Shown: positions 21,210 through 31,620, numbered from the stretch's first letter. The stretch is 64,000 nucleotides of DNA from Staphylococcus pettenkoferi (GCF_026659735.1 NZ_JANSKK010000014.1:1-64000), one strand, 5' to 3'. Numbers and translations: made by a program. Notes: a model not told the origin generated them from the letters alone.

Positions 21210-21887
21210 ATGGAAAAGACAGAACAAATTTGGCGTGCCGAGCAATATATGAAAGAAGTCCATCAATACGATGCCTCAGGACATGATGTTGCGCATGTCT
21301 ATCGCGTAGTAAGTTTGGCGCTCTATCTCGCAGATCAAGAAGATACGTCAGCGGATGCGCATGTGATTCATTTGGCAGCTTTATTGCATGATACGGTGGA
21401 TGAGAAACTATTTAGAGCGCAGGATGCAATTGAACAGCTTCAGCGTTTCTTAGATGAAATTGAATTGACTCACTCTGAAATTGAGGATATACGCCACATC
21501 ATTCAATATATGAGTTATCGTGGCGGGCGTAATAATCATGTTACTTTATCTCTCGAAGGACAAATCGTGAGAGATGCAGATCGACTAGATGCATTAGGTG
21601 CGATTGGCATTGCGCGTACGTTCCAATATGCAGGTCATAGTGGCGAAGCGATGTGGACGGGCGATGCGAGCTTCGAACAACTAGAGGATGCTCCAGACGA
21701 AGAAATCGCTACACTTTCCCCTTCTGCTATTCGTCATTTCTATGAGAAATTGTTTAAGTTGCGTGATTTAATGCATACAGAGAGTGGTCGCGCTTTAGCT
21801 GAACAACGTCATCAGTTTATGAAACAGTTTGTAGAAACATTTCTGACTGAATGGAATTTCGATAAATCACAATTGGATAAAAAGTGA
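21210..21887 (+). CDS. HD-domain phosphohydrolase (YedJ-like)
   Basis: A 225-residue HD-superfamily hydrolase. The metal residues are visible as GHDVAHVYRVV (first His), LLHDTVDEK (HD) and VRDADRLDALGAIG (late Asp). Proteins of this YedJ/YpgQ type hydrolyse nucleotides, but the substrate here is unknown. It follows cls with AAAGGAG upstream, so the two are probably one transcript; no functional link is obvious. Confidence 0.85.
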   Translation: MEKTEQIWRAEQYMKEVHQYDASGHDVAHVYRVVSLALYLADQEDTSADAHVIHLAALLHDTVDEKLFRAQDAIEQLQRFLDEIELTHSEIEDIRHIIQYMSYRGGRNNHVTLSLEGQIVRDADRLDALGAIGIARTFQYAGHSGEAMWTGDASFEQLEDAPDEEIATLSPSAIRHFYEKLFKLRDLMHTESGRALAEQRHQFMKQFVETFLTEWNFDKSQLDKK

Positions 21888-21975
21888 GTAAGGAATCAGA
21901 TCGCGAGTAATTATATGTAGGTTATTCGGGGAGTTAACGTGGTTTCTGTCCTCTTTCTCGCTTCTTCTCAGCACC

Positions 21976-22010
21976 AAAAAAGTGGAATTTCGTTTGAAAT
22001 TCCACTTTTT
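21976..22010. terminator. Bidirectional terminator between HD gene and yidC
   Basis: AAAAAGTGGAATTTC and GAAATTCCACTTTTT are exact complements around a GTTT loop, with A- and T-runs at the ends. It serves the convergent HD gene (+) and yidC (-). Confidence 0.9.
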
Positions 22011-22026
22011 CTTTATCTCATATGCA

Positions 22027-22893
22027 TTATTTTTTCTTTTTATTAGAAACAACTTGCGTATTTTTACCTTTTTTCTTGTTGTCAGCATTGTTTTTATTAT
22101 AAGCATCAATCATTGGCTGTACTTCACGTTTCGCAACTTTAGAGTAATGAATGTTTGCGATAAATGTTTGGATAACCAAGAATGCCGCACTGACAGACCA
22201 GTACAGACCTAATGCAGATGATGAACTGTAAGAAATCCAGATAATCATAATTGGTGAAATGATCATCATCATGTAGCCCATTTGTTTCTGCTCTCTTGGC
22301 ATACTCATACTTGAAACATATGCTTGTAAGAAGTAAAGTACACCAGCAATAATTGTAATCCAAATGTCAGGTTTCGCAAGGTTAAACCATAAGAAATGCG
22401 GATGTGCTGTAAAGCCACCGCCTGTTGGGTGATACTTCAGTACGAAGAATAAACTCATGATGATAGGCATTTGAATGATGATTGGTAGACAGCCCAACAT
22501 GTTCTTCATTGGGTTCATGTCATATTTCTTATAAATTTCCATCATTTCTTGGTTTGCTGCCATCTTCTCTTCTTGCGTACGTGAACGTTTCACTTTCTCT
22601 TGAACTGCATCAATATCCGGTTTCGCAATCTTCATCTTTTCACGCATCATATGACTATTTTTATAGTTTGATAACATGAAAGGAAGTAAGACGATACGAA
22701 CCGCTAATACAATGACGATGATCGCAAGACCATAGTTGTCATTAAAGTGCGTACCTAACCAGTGCAAGAGCTGATCCATTGGATGTACAAATGTATTGTA
22801 GAAAAAGCCATGTTGCTTTTCGGGTTTAGAATAATCACACCCTGCCAACAATAACATTGCACCTAACAAAGGTAGTAGCGCTTTTCTCTTCAT
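22027..22893 (-). CDS. yidC: Membrane protein insertase YidC
   Basis: A 288-residue lipoprotein-anchored YidC/Oxa1 insertase. The signal peptide ends in LLLAGC with lipobox Cys19. Five membrane segments follow, with the conserved groove arginine in [11 protein letters not shown], and a basic C-terminal tail that contacts ribosomes. It inserts and folds membrane proteins with or without Sec. The ATG at 22893 has AGAGGTGG just upstream; the longer frame to 22923 is rejected. Monocistronic, with a shared terminator downstream. Confidence 0.97.
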   Translation of the reverse strand: MKRKALLPLLGAMLLLAGCDYSKPEKQHGFFYNTFVHPMDQLLHWLGTHFNDNYGLAIIVIVLAVRIVLLPFMLSNYKNSHMMREKMKIAKPDIDAVQEKVKRSRTQEEKMAANQEMMEIYKKYDMNPMKNMLGCLPIIIQMPIIMSLFFVLKYHPTGGGFTAHPHFLWFNLAKPDIWITIIAGVLYFLQAYVSSMSMPREQKQMGYMMMIISPIMIIWISYSSSSALGLYWSVSAAFLVIQTFIANIHYSKVAKREVQPMIDAYNKNNADNKKKGKNTQVVSNKKKK

Positions 22894-22972
22894 TTTTCCA
22901 CCTCTAACGATATATTCACACAAAGTTTATTCTATCATACAAGTATAGAAGTAGAAAACAAAAACTGGCGAA

Positions 22973-23620
22973 TTACTGAGATTCTTTCGCGCTTTGTAAG
23001 AAATTTGCAACAGTGCTTTTAATATCATCGCTTTGCGCAATTGCAGAAATGACAGAAACACCGTCAGCACCTGCTTTGAAGCAGTCTTGCGCATTGTTAG
23101 TCGCAATACCTCCAATAGCGACGATGGGTAAATCGCCTACATATTCTCGAAGTGTTGGAATCATTTCAGGTCCCACCGGTGCATTGGCATCATCTTTCGA
23201 TTGTGTCGCATACATCGGACCTACGCCGATGTAATCTACGTGCGTCAAATCAGAATGCTGATATTCTTCAACATTGCCAACGCTTAAACCGATGATTTTA
23301 TCTTCAAACTCAGTAGCAAAGTCGGCTACAGTGGCATCATCTTGACCCACGTGTACCCCATCAGCGTGAATAGCTTTAGCAAGCGCGATATCATCGTTGA
23401 CGATAAATGGGACATCGTATTGGTGGCAGAGCGCCATAAGCGTTTCGGCGAGTTGACGTTTTTCTTCACCCTGCAGTGCGTCTGGTCCCTTTTCACGAAA
23501 TTGAAACAACGTAATCCCCGCTTCAAGCGCTTCTTTCAATACATCATGAATCGTACGGTCACTTTTAACATCTTGTGTACCGCATATAAAATACACCTTT
23601 AAATCCGTAGCTTTAAACAT
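22973..23620 (-). CDS. thiE: Thiamine-phosphate synthase
   Basis: A 215-residue TIM-barrel enzyme that joins HMP-pyrophosphate and thiazole phosphate to thiamine phosphate. Motifs [26 protein letters not shown] and [15 protein letters not shown] are the substrate and phosphate sites. The ATG at 23620 shares one base with the thiM stop (TAATG) and has GAGGTG upstream. Last gene of the tenA-thiD-thiM-thiE operon under the TPP riboswitch. Confidence 0.96.
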   Translation of the reverse strand: MFKATDLKVYFICGTQDVKSDRTIHDVLKEALEAGITLFQFREKGPDALQGEEKRQLAETLMALCHQYDVPFIVNDDIALAKAIHADGVHVGQDDATVADFATEFEDKIIGLSVGNVEEYQHSDLTHVDYIGVGPMYATQSKDDANAPVGPEMIPTLREYVGDLPIVAIGGIATNNAQDCFKAGADGVSVISAIAQSDDIKSTVANFLQSAKESQ

Positions 23621-24414
23621 TATGACACCTCTGTCACTTGTTGACATTGTTCAAGATCTTTATTTGAGACGTGAGATAAGCGATCGATAAAATGCATTTT
23701 AAAAGTTCCTGGACCTGCACCATTCGCTAAAGCCTCCGCCTGTTCTGCCGCAATGTTGAACGCACTTACTGCCTCTATTAAACATTCCGCATCAGGATGG
23801 CGATCACGTTGGAGGAAACTTGCAATAACGGCACCAAGTAAACAACCCGCACCTGTGACTTTCGCAAGTAGTGATGAACCATTTGAGAGTTCAAAACAAC
23901 GTCCCTCTTGAACTACAACGTCTTTCTCACCTGTGATCACGATGGCAGTGTGGAATTTGTCATACGCTTTCTTAGCAATATCAACCGCATCTAAATCATC
24001 TGCACTATCTGTCCCTTTCATCGTCGTTTCAGAGTCAAGTAACGTCAGAATTTCTGAAGCATTACCTTTAATGACTGTCGGACGTACGACTTTCAAGAAT
24101 TTACTGCAATAGGACTTACGAAACTTTGAAGCCCCTACTGCAACAGGATCAAAAACAATCGGACAGTCTTTTGATTGTGCAGTATGAGCAATCGCTAACA
24201 TGTCTTCACCACGTGCTTGTGTCACTGTTCCGATGTTAATTAACAAAGCGCCTGCCACTTGCGCAAAGGCATCCGATTCTTCTGGCGCCTCGCTCATAGC
24301 AGGACTTGCACCGATACTCAATAATCCATTCGCTGTAAAGTTCTTCACTACATCATTCGTATAGCATACAGTTAATGGATTATTGTCTCGAACTCGATCT
24401 AAATTACTCATCAT
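23620..24414 (-). CDS. thiM: Hydroxyethylthiazole kinase
   Basis: A 264-residue ribokinase-fold enzyme that salvages the thiazole moiety of thiamine. The family strings [31 protein letters not shown] and the anion-hole motif [10 protein letters not shown] are present; the last holds the catalytic cysteine. It may start at 24414 or at the adjacent ATG 24411; both overlap the thiD end. Translation is likely coupled along thiD-thiM-thiE. Confidence 0.96.
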   Translation of the reverse strand: MMSNLDRVRDNNPLTVCYTNDVVKNFTANGLLSIGASPAMSEAPEESDAFAQVAGALLINIGTVTQARGEDMLAIAHTAQSKDCPIVFDPVAVGASKFRKSYCSKFLKVVRPTVIKGNASEILTLLDSETTMKGTDSADDLDAVDIAKKAYDKFHTAIVITGEKDVVVQEGRCFELSNGSSLLAKVTGAGCLLGAVIASFLQRDRHPDAECLIEAVSAFNIAAEQAEALANGAGPGTFKMHFIDRLSHVSNKDLEQCQQVTEVS

Positions 24415-25225
24415 CTAAGCCTTCTTTCTTCATATAAGCGAAATGGTTTACCGGGCCTCGTCCCTGACCGATTTCAGGTGTATACTTGATGCTTAACGCA
24501 ATAAAGTCTTTCGCTTTCTTCACTGCTTCATATATCGTGCGACCTTTCGCGAGTTCCGCAGCGATAACGGCTGAGAAAGTACAGCCTGTGCCGTGTGTAT
24601 GTTTCGTGTCATAACGTGGTGATTCAAACGTGTAGACATCATCGCGAGTGAATAAATAGTCTTTCGCATGCGTACGACTTGTCGCATGTCCACCTTTGAT
24701 TACGACACCTTTACTGCCAATTTCATCGATAAAGATGTGTCCTGCTTTGTAGACATCATCTTCAGATTCAATCTTCATCCCAACGATTTCTTCCGCTTCA
24801 GGTAAGTTCGGTGTCGCTACATCTGCGAGTGGTAGTAAAATGTTCTGTAAATTGCCTTTCGCTTGATCATCCATTAATGAGTCGCCACTTTTAGCCAACA
24901 TCACTGGATCGATCACGTAAGGAATATCAGGATAACGCTCTAAATATTGACGAATTAATTTCATCATATCTTCTGACGCAATCATCCCTGTCTTAATTGC
25001 ATGAGGAAGCTCATCATCAAAAACGCTATCTAACTGCTCTTGAAGCCAGTCCAACTCAAGGTTATGAATATGTTGAACCCCCATCGTGTTCTGAGCAACG
25101 ATACTCGTAATCGCCGCCATCCCGTATACGCCGCAAGAATGGAAAGATTTCAAATCTGCCATGACACCTGCGCCACCTGTAGGATCGGTACCTGCTATCG
25201 TCAATGCAATCTTAGGCTTATTCAT
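24404..25225 (-). CDS. thiD: Hydroxymethylpyrimidine (phosphate) kinase
   Basis: A 273-residue ribokinase-fold kinase. The N-terminal [17 protein letters not shown] and C-terminal [18 protein letters not shown] motifs are those of HMP/HMP-P kinases; it supplies HMP-PP to ThiE. The N-terminus [12 protein letters not shown] fits the ATG at 25225 with GGAGG 8 nt upstream; the frame could be opened five codons earlier but that is inside the ribosome binding site. It overlaps tenA by 8 bp and thiM by 11 bp. Confidence 0.95.
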   Translation of the reverse strand: MNKPKIALTIAGTDPTGGAGVMADLKSFHSCGVYGMAAITSIVAQNTMGVQHIHNLELDWLQEQLDSVFDDELPHAIKTGMIASEDMMKLIRQYLERYPDIPYVIDPVMLAKSGDSLMDDQAKGNLQNILLPLADVATPNLPEAEEIVGMKIESEDDVYKAGHIFIDEIGSKGVVIKGGHATSRTHAKDYLFTRDDVYTFESPRYDTKHTHGTGCTFSAVIAAELAKGRTIYEAVKKAKDFIALSIKYTPEIGQGRGPVNHFAYMKKEGLDDE

Positions 25226-25907
25226 GCGTTTGACCTCCATAGTTCCACGCCTCTTGGTTGTAAGACATACCGAAGAAATTGCGTTCGTGAATTGTACTTT
25301 GTAAGAAACTTTCTTTCACTTCTTGACGTTCTTTGTCATCCATATCAGCCGTTAACTGATCCATTAATTTGTCCATCACATCGACTAAGTCATCCATTTC
25401 TGTACTGTAGAACTCAAACCATTTCGCTAATACAGAATCACGATTGAGTGCATTGTCATTAAGTGCTCTCTTCGCAATGACTTGATAAACGTATGGACAT
25501 GGTGCCATCGCTGCTATCGTATGCGCTGCGTTCTCTTTCGCATAAGCATTGTAATACATATGTTTGATGTAGTGATCGCCGCTTGGTGGCCAAACCTTTT
25601 CAGTCACAATCTCTTCGTAAGGTTTGTTCACATAATCTGCTAAGATTTCGTGCGCTTCAACTTCGCCATCAACGATAAATTGAATCTGTTCAACGAGAAA
25701 TTTCACTTCGTCGAGACTTGGCACTTTAGGAATGAGTAATGCATAGATGTTCGCAAATTCACGTAGATACGATGCGTCTGCTTTGAGATAGAAATAAACC
25801 GCTTCATTCGGCAATTTGCCATGTAACATATCTTGGATAAAAGGATCGTTGTAAATATCCTCGATAATAGGTTGTGATGCTTCTTTCAATTCTTCGGAAA
25901 ACTTCAT
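25218..25907 (-). CDS. tenA: Aminopyrimidine aminohydrolase (thiaminase II)
   Basis: A 229-residue TenA protein that salvages degraded thiamine by hydrolysing aminopyrimidine to HMP. The active-site cysteine is in [10 protein letters not shown] and the conserved glutamate lies near the C-terminus (HERNFFGMS region). The second ATG of an ATGATG pair (25907) sits 7 nt after AGGAGG; the first would be only 4 nt away. First gene of the thi operon, directly behind the riboswitch terminator. Confidence 0.96.
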   Translation of the reverse strand: MKFSEELKEASQPIIEDIYNDPFIQDMLHGKLPNEAVYFYLKADASYLREFANIYALLIPKVPSLDEVKFLVEQIQFIVDGEVEAHEILADYVNKPYEEIVTEKVWPPSGDHYIKHMYYNAYAKENAAHTIAAMAPCPYVYQVIAKRALNDNALNRDSVLAKWFEFYSTEMDDLVDVMDKLMDQLTADMDDKERQEVKESFLQSTIHERNFFGMSYNQEAWNYGGQTHE

Positions 25908-25919
25908 CATTATGCCTCC

Positions 25920-25952
25920 TAAAAAAACTACATTCCAACGTAGGAATGTAGT
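25920..25952 (-). terminator. Riboswitch-controlled terminator before tenA
   Basis: On the minus strand ACTACATTCC (25952-25943) and GGAATGTAGT (25936-25927) form a 10-bp stem with loop TACGTT, followed by TTTTTTT. The tenA ribosome binding site begins at once after the T-run. Its 5' half is complementary to the 3' end of the aptamer, so the two structures are mutually exclusive. Confidence 0.9.
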
Positions 25953-25987
25953 TTTAGACAGAAACATATTAATATTAAGGCTAAAAT

Positions 25988-26072
25988 ACTACTTTCCTAC
26001 GTTGGTACTAACCAATTCAGGTTATAAGGGTCTGACTTACTGTCATCTCAGCTTACTAGCTCCCCTAGTAGT
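25988..26072 (-). promoter_or_regulatory. TPP riboswitch (THI box) for the thi operon
   Basis: On the minus strand the THI-box core appears in order: ACTAC (P1 5' strand), AGGGGAGC, GCTGAGA, GACCCTT, ACCTGA, and the 3' side ACCAACGTAGGAAAGTAGT closing P1 (ACTAC/GTAGT). It binds thiamine pyrophosphate and here acts by transcription attenuation, since an intrinsic terminator follows. Controls tenA-thiD-thiM-thiE. Confidence 0.95.
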
Positions 26073-26092
26073 TTAATGATTTATTTGATTTA

Positions 26093-26121
26093 AACATAAC
26101 AGATTTAGCCTTGTGGTGCAA
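26093..26121 (-). promoter_or_regulatory. Promoter of the TPP riboswitch/thi operon
   Basis: On the minus strand TTGCAC (26121-26116), 17-nt spacer, TATGTT (26098-26093). Start of transcription would fall near 26086, some 14 nt before the aptamer. The -35 overlaps the hairpin that ends the upstream O-acetyltransferase gene. Confidence 0.6.
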
Positions 26122-26149
26122 AAGAATGCGTTGATACTTACATTCTTTT
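26120..26149 (-). terminator. Probable terminator of the first OatA-type gene
   Basis: AAAAGAATG (26120-26128) and CATTCTTTT (26141-26149) are exact complements, 19 bp beyond the stop at 26168. The T-run on the minus strand is inside the stem, so termination may be moderate. Confidence 0.5.
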
Positions 26150-26167
26150 TAAATATAGTTGATGTAG

Positions 26168-27982
26168 TTACTGTTGTTCTTGTTTGTGAACCTCTGTTAA
26201 TTTATCGATAATCGTTTTCGCTAATGCTTTACTGCCATCATATTCGAGATGGATACCGTCATAAGCGAAATACTCTGTGTGATTCGCAGATGCCGCGTAC
26301 CAATCGACCACGTGAACATTCTTATAACGTTTCTCAGCAGCATGAATTTCGCTGTTAACATGATTTTGGTAATCCCTAGGTACACGTGTTGTAACAAGAT
26401 AGATGTTGGCATCTTTCAGAGTTCCGATGAGTTCATCGAGTTGTTCTTTCGTAAAGTCGCCATTCGTACCCAGCTCAAGCACGACATCTTGCTTCGGCGA
26501 ATTATAGTTACTATAAGACCCTTGGACGAGCGGTTTCGCTTCAATGAGCTGGCGTCCTACTTTACCATCAATCACTGCTTTCGGTACTTTATCCTGGAAG
26601 ACTTGACCGATATCTACCATGACTGAATCACCAATTAACAGCGGTTCAATCTTTTTCAAATCAAGTTTCTTCGTATCTTTATTAATCTTCGGACCTGTCG
26701 TTGGTTGATGTTGATGTAACTTTTTCTTGTTACTACTAAAAGAGGTTTGTTTCTTCTCGTTGTGTTTAGAAGCAAGTGAGTCGAAACGTCCAGTATAGAG
26801 TAAAGCAATCGAAGCTACGAAGACGAGTAAAATAAGACCTCGCCCGAAACGTTTGATTCTGACAGGATTGACTGAAAAAGCTTTCCAACCTTTGCGACGA
26901 ATCGGATTCTCTATACAATGATAGGAGATTTCTGTCATCGCTAACATAAGCACAATATCTATAATGTAGGCATACCACGGAATTTGGCCAGCCACGAAAT
27001 GCTTATGCGTAAAGACAATTACTGGGAAATGCCATAAATAAAGGCTGTAAGACCTTTTACCGATATAGACAAAGAATGGATTCCCCATCGCTTTTGCAAA
27101 GTTACCTGATGGATGCACTGCACTCGCAATCACCAATAACGTTAATAGTGAAATCGCGTAGAAACCTCCGTGATAAAGCCAACTGCTCTCGTACTTGACG
27201 AGCACAAAGAGACCAAGCAGAATCACTGTGCTCACTAAACCTACGATATCAATACTCGACTTCAGTCCTTTGGAAATATCTTTCTTGAGACTAAAAGGCG
27301 GCCATAAAAATGCTAAAAGCGAACCTAATAGCAACGTTTGAAGGCGTGTATCCGTACCGAAGTAAACGCGCGAAATATCGTGATGAAGATGGAATAAAGT
27401 CGCCATCGTCAACATAGACGCTAAAGAAATAATGAAAAGAATGGACATGACGAGTTTCTTATTATTCAACTTTAACAATAAATAAAGAATGATTGGATAG
27501 AAAACATAATATTGTTCCTCAATCGCTAATGACCATAAATGCTTAAACGGCGCGATCTTGAACTGATCAAAGTAATCTAAATGTTGGAAGATATACCACC
27601 AGTTCGACACGTAGAACAACGCTGCTAAGACATCTTTCTTCGTTTCAGTGATAATGCTCGGTTCAAATATCAATATATAAATGAGCGTAATCACGATAAG
27701 GAAGAATAGTGCAGGTATCAACCTCTTAAAGCGTCGTAACCAGAATTGTCCAAGATTGATACCTTGATTGAGATAATACTCTGAGACGAGCAACGAGGTA
27801 ATCAGATATCCTGATATGACGAAGAACGTGTCTACACCGAGAAATCCCCCTGTCAGCCATTGACTATTAAGATGATAAATAATGATGGCTAATACAGCAA
27901 CAGCCCTAAAGCCATCAAGACCTGGCATATATTTAGGTTTATACAATTTATGCGTACGTTTCATTTCATGATTTGTATTCAT
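26168..27982 (-). CDS. OatA-type peptidoglycan O-acetyltransferase, copy 1
   Basis: A 604-residue two-part protein. The N-terminal AT3 (acyltransferase 3) half has ten or so membrane segments and begins [19 protein letters not shown], with the conserved catalytic His of the family in IIYHL. The extracellular C-terminal SGNH domain carries GDSVM (Ser453), GTNG, and YDGIH (Asp575, His578). OatA of S. aureus moves acetyl groups across the membrane onto MurNAc O-6 and gives lysozyme resistance. Start at 27982 fits the paralogue; the ATG at 28036 has no ribosome binding site. Whether it acts on peptidoglycan or on another glycan is not shown by sequence. Confidence 0.88.
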   Translation of the reverse strand: MNTNHEMKRTHKLYKPKYMPGLDGFRAVAVLAIIIYHLNSQWLTGGFLGVDTFFVISGYLITSLLVSEYYLNQGINLGQFWLRRFKRLIPALFFLIVITLIYILIFEPSIITETKKDVLAALFYVSNWWYIFQHLDYFDQFKIAPFKHLWSLAIEEQYYVFYPIILYLLLKLNNKKLVMSILFIISLASMLTMATLFHLHHDISRVYFGTDTRLQTLLLGSLLAFLWPPFSLKKDISKGLKSSIDIVGLVSTVILLGLFVLVKYESSWLYHGGFYAISLLTLLVIASAVHPSGNFAKAMGNPFFVYIGKRSYSLYLWHFPVIVFTHKHFVAGQIPWYAYIIDIVLMLAMTEISYHCIENPIRRKGWKAFSVNPVRIKRFGRGLILLVFVASIALLYTGRFDSLASKHNEKKQTSFSSNKKKLHQHQPTTGPKINKDTKKLDLKKIEPLLIGDSVMVDIGQVFQDKVPKAVIDGKVGRQLIEAKPLVQGSYSNYNSPKQDVVLELGTNGDFTKEQLDELIGTLKDANIYLVTTRVPRDYQNHVNSEIHAAEKRYKNVHVVDWYAASANHTEYFAYDGIHLEYDGSKALAKTIIDKLTEVHKQEQQ

Positions 27983-28373
27983 GCTGTCATCTTTCCTTCT
28001 TATTATGTATATCGAGTCGTTAGTGCTAGAGTTCAATAGAATTTGGAAATCTTTATGTGCGTAACGGTGATTCGTGCGAATTTGTGTAAGATATTTACCG
28101 AATTAGGACATGTGACGGTCCCTATTCGATGTGATTAAATAACAAAGTTATAGAAGTAAACTGATTCTTAAATTCACAGTCTTATTATATATATTTAGGT
28201 TAAAATACAATTAAAAATCATTTCATACTTTCGCCTCACATGTCTTATAAGAAAATTAAAGAATAGATTTATTTTAGCATACTTCGAGGTTGAGGAGTAG
28301 AGGTTTAAGAGGAAAATTTTTACGTAGAATTAATAATCAGGAGAGAAATCGAATAAACTAAACGAATAGAACA
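27983..28373. other. Intergenic region between the two OatA-type genes
   Basis: About 390 bp, AT-rich, holding the presumed promoter of copy 1. I found no ORF, no tRNA and no clear operator. A purine-rich run (28290-28320) contains GAGGTTGAGGAG and AGAGG but no start codon follows in range. Confidence 0.4.
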
Positions 28374-28416
28374 AAGAGCAGGACTAAAAACCTTTATAGA
28401 TTAAAGTCCTGCTCTT
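28374..28416 (-). terminator. Terminator of the second OatA-type gene
   Basis: AAGAGCAGGACT (28374-28385) and AGTCCTGCTCTT (28405-28416) are exact complements, 9 bp after the stop. It shares the AGCAGGAC core with the palindrome at 9887-9923, so the dispersed element may double as a terminator. Confidence 0.7.
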
Positions 28417-28424
28417 AAACTCAT

Positions 28425-30266
28425 TTATTTATTATGTTCATCAACTAATCGACGTGTGATAAGGTCTGTCAATGCTTTACTTCCCTCGTATTCTAAATGA
28501 ATACCATCGTAAGCGAAATAGTCTTTATGTCCTTCAGATTCTTTATACCAATCAATCACATGAACATTTTTATGTTTTTTCTCAGCTTTATGCATTTCTT
28601 TATTCACATGGTCTTGGTAATCTCTTGGCACTCTGACAGTGACGAGATAAATATTTGCGTCATTAAAGTTTTTAATTAATTCTTCTAATTGATCTTTTGT
28701 AAAGTCACCGTTTGTACCGAGTTCGAGCACAACATCTTTATCTTTGTTAGTGTAATCTTGATATTTATCTGTCGCTAAAGCATTGGCTTCAGTTAATTGG
28801 CGCCCTACCTTACCATCAATTGTCGCATTAGGCACTTTATCTTGGAAGACTTTTCCGATATCAACCATTACTGAATCACCGACGAGCAATGGTTCTAGAT
28901 CTTTAGGTTCTGTCTTCTGATTTTGATTATTATCTGAATCGTCCTGATCATCTTTGTCTTGATTGTCATCTTTTTTATCGTCTGAAGCTTTTTTGTCAGA
29001 ATCAGAAGATTTTTTAGGCGAATTAAATGACGTTTGTTTCTTCTCTTCATGAGATTTAGCCCAACTATCGAAATTACCATTATAGAGTAAAATAGTGGGG
29101 ATAATTAAAATCACTAATAAGCCAAGTCTACCAAATTTCTTGAGCTTTCCTGGTTTAAAGGAAAATGCTTTAAAGCCTTTTTTACGAATAGGTCGTTCAA
29201 TATAATGATAAGAAAGCTCAGTTAACGCTAACATAAGCACGATATCTATAATGTATGCATAAAATGGTAGTTGTCCTGCTACAAAATGTTTATGTACAAA
29301 GACAATGACAGGATAGTGCCATAAATATAAACTGTAAGATCGCTTACCAATATATACGAAGAGTGGATTTCCCATCAATTTCGCAAACATACCACTCGGA
29401 TGTACAGAACTTGCGATGACGAATAAAGTCATAAATGAAATCGCGTAGAAACCACCATTATATAGCCATTTATCTTCAGAATTGAGGAAGATAAGTAAGA
29501 GCACTAAGACAACCCCACCTACTATTCCAACTGTATCAATAAACAATCTTAATTTAGTTGAAATCTTCTCTTTCAAACTGAAAGGTGGCCACATAAATGC
29601 TAATAAAGCTCCGAGTAAAAGTGTTTGAAGTCGTGTATCTGTACCAAAGTAAACTCTTGAAGTATCATGACCTGATAGATTTAAGAATATCATGAGCTCG
29701 AGTGATACTAATGATACGAAAAATAAAATGATAAAAGTGATCTTCTTATTCGTAAATTTCAATAGTAGAAATAAGAAGATTGGATAAATCAAATAGAATT
29801 GTTCTTCAATCGCTAATGACCATAAATGCTTTAATGGTGCGATTTGGAATTGATCAAAGTAGTCTACGTTTTGGAAAATATACCACCAATTCGATACGTA
29901 GAAGAATGCAGCGATAATATCTTTTTTAATATCAAAGATAATCTTCGGTTCAAAAATAACGGTATATAGTAAGACAATTCCTAGTAAAAATAACAAGGCG
30001 GGTATGAGTCTTTTTATACGACGCTTCCAGAATTCGAATAAATCTATCGTTCCATCTCTATAAAATTCAGCAACTAGCAAAGCTGTAATTAAATATCCAG
30101 AGATTACAAAGAACGTGTCTACACCAAGGAAACCACCAGGCAACCATTGTGCATTCAAATGAAAGATGATGATGGCAATAACCGCAACAGCTCTAAAGCC
30201 ATCTAACCCTGGCATGTACCTCGGTTTCAAGTACTTATTTACTCTCTTAAAATCATTATCATTCAT
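28425..30266 (-). CDS. OatA-type peptidoglycan O-acetyltransferase, copy 2
   Basis: A 613-residue paralogue of the preceding gene with the same plan: AT3 membrane domain ([20 protein letters not shown]) and a C-terminal SGNH domain with GDSVM (Ser465), GTNG, YDGIH (Asp587, His590). It differs in a long Asp/Lys/Ser/Asn/Gln-rich linker (about residues 415-455) between the halves. GGGGTGG precedes the ATG. Codons look more AT-rich than in copy 1. The pair lies between thi and sceD, where I recall no oatA in S. aureus. Either could be the main OatA; a division of substrates is possible. Confidence 0.88.
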   Translation of the reverse strand: MNDNDFKRVNKYLKPRYMPGLDGFRAVAVIAIIIFHLNAQWLPGGFLGVDTFFVISGYLITALLVAEFYRDGTIDLFEFWKRRIKRLIPALLFLLGIVLLYTVIFEPKIIFDIKKDIIAAFFYVSNWWYIFQNVDYFDQFQIAPLKHLWSLAIEEQFYLIYPIFLFLLLKFTNKKITFIILFFVSLVSLELMIFLNLSGHDTSRVYFGTDTRLQTLLLGALLAFMWPPFSLKEKISTKLRLFIDTVGIVGGVVLVLLLIFLNSEDKWLYNGGFYAISFMTLFVIASSVHPSGMFAKLMGNPLFVYIGKRSYSLYLWHYPVIVFVHKHFVAGQLPFYAYIIDIVLMLALTELSYHYIERPIRKKGFKAFSFKPGKLKKFGRLGLLVILIIPTILLYNGNFDSWAKSHEEKKQTSFNSPKKSSDSDKKASDDKKDDNQDKDDQDDSDNNQNQKTEPKDLEPLLVGDSVMVDIGKVFQDKVPNATIDGKVGRQLTEANALATDKYQDYTNKDKDVVLELGTNGDFTKDQLEELIKNFNDANIYLVTVRVPRDYQDHVNKEMHKAEKKHKNVHVIDWYKESEGHKDYFAYDGIHLEYEGSKALTDLITRRLVDEHNK

Positions 30267-30877
30267 AAATATTCCACCCCTATTATGTATCTGACATCAA
30301 GTATCATTTCTATTTGTAAGTACTTTAAATTGAATTTCAGTTCTTTCTAGTGGAGCTGAATTTTTATTAAAGTTATTAAAATGATTACGCTTATTTCTCC
30401 GAGGTGCCACTGCACTTGTACATTATAAAATTTTTCACTGTAAAACATTTGGTTCAATTCTTTTGAAGCTACTGTTGTAAATGACTCAGTAGAATAATTA
30501 CACTATATTCATAAATTCACCTTATATGTATCCCTCGTCTCTTCGATTTTAGTAGCTAATTTCAATAAATTAAGTTTTTAGAAATCAGATTTAATAACAA
30601 TCACCTTATATATACTATTACATTCACAAACATAATTCAATATAATATTAGAATATGTCTAGTAATTTGAAATATCTATTTAATTTTAAATAAAAATTTA
30701 TATTACGACGTGCTCGTCATATTATATGAACATCTTGAAATTTATATCGCTTTTAATCTTTTTTTGTTGAGTTATTAAATGGGAATATCTAGAGGATAAC
30801 TAGAGTAGCGTGAATTAAAGTAAAATTATGAGAGTGAGTTTAAAAGAAGCCAAAAGAGATCAACGTGATTTCGACAT
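30267..30877. other. AT-rich intergenic region between copy 2 and sceD
   Basis: About 610 bp with very high A+T and no supported gene. It should hold the promoter of the second OatA-type gene. A plus-strand ORF from 30828 lacks a ribosome binding site and runs through the sceD terminator. No repeats beyond short A/T tracts were noticed. Confidence 0.45.
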
Positions 30878-30907
30878 AAAAAACTGGAAAGGCAAATGCC
30901 TTTCCAG
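30878..30907 (-). terminator. Terminator of sceD
   Basis: CTGGAAAGGCA (30884-30894) and TGCCTTTCCAG (30897-30907) are exact complements; on the minus strand the stem is followed by TTTTTT (30883-30878). It lies 18 bp after the sceD stop. Confidence 0.9.
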
Positions 30908-30924
30908 CGTTTCTTCAATAAATA

Positions 30925-31620
30925 TTATACAGTTTCAGCCCAGTGACTTGAACCTGCACCGCCGTTCCATACTTTATGAGCTACTTGGTCTTGTACATGT
31001 TCAGGTACTTTAGCTGGTGAAACACCTTGGTATTGAGAAGGTGCTACGCTGTCCCATGTGCTTTGTAAGAATTGGTATTTACCTGCTGCACCGCTTGATG
31101 GGTTTACTGCAGTTGGGTCACCGCCTGATTCACGTTGAACGATGCCTTCCATACCAGCTGGTGTACCAGCGCTTGAACCTTTAGATGAAGTTGATTGTTG
31201 TTTTGGTTGAGCTTGTGTAGTTGATTCTTGTTTAGGTTGTTGAGTTTGTGCTGTTTGTGGAGCTTGTTGTTGTTTTGGTTGTTGTTGAGTTGAAACTTGT
31301 TGAGTGTTTACGTTGCTAGTAGTTGCTGCTTCTTGAGTGTTGTCTTGTTGAGCAGCTTCACCGTATCCGTTCCAGCTCCAGCTCCAAGTTGAACCATTTG
31401 ATTCGAAGTGGTAATGAGCACCATTGTAGTCAAAGTCATAGTTATATGAACCCTCTTGTACAGGGCTTTCGTTTAATTGTTGTGGATTGTTTTGAGCTAA
31501 TTGAGCTAATTCAGCTTTGTTTACTCCTTGTTCAGCTGCGTCTGCTGAGTGATGACCACCCGCTACGCCTGTTACTCCTAATCCTACTGCTACTGTTGAA
31601 GCAATTAATGTTTTTTTCAT
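30925..31620 (-). CDS. sceD: Lytic transglycosylase SceD
   Basis: A 231-residue secreted wall hydrolase. A signal peptide (MKKTLIASTVAVGLGVTGVA) ends near ADA-A; a Gln/Thr-rich low-complexity spacer follows, then the transglycosylase-like domain with the catalytic Glu in QRESGGD and the motif NPSSGAAGKYQFLQSTWDS. It cleaves peptidoglycan glycan strands. AGGAGG is upstream of the ATG at 31620. Two perfect WalR boxes lie upstream, in keeping with WalKR control of autolysins. Confidence 0.94.
   Translation of the reverse strand: MKKTLIASTVAVGLGVTGVAGGHHSADAAEQGVNKAELAQLAQNNPQQLNESPVQEGSYNYDFDYNGAHYHFESNGSTWSWSWNGYGEAAQQDNTQEAATTSNVNTQQVSTQQQPKQQQAPQTAQTQQPKQESTTQAQPKQQSTSSKGSSAGTPAGMEGIVQRESGGDPTAVNPSSGAAGKYQFLQSTWDSVAPSQYQGVSPAKVPEHVQDQVAHKVWNGGAGSSHWAETV

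Noticed and set aside
26073-30924. Genomic island carrying the two O-acetyltransferase genes
   Set aside because: No integrase, no direct-repeat ends, no tRNA target nearby. Duplication or old insertion cannot be excluded but an island is not supported.
30828-31013. 61-codon plus-strand ORF beginning MRVSLKEAKRD
   Set aside because: Weak ribosome binding site; it passes through the sceD terminator hairpin and into the antisense of sceD. Chance is more likely.
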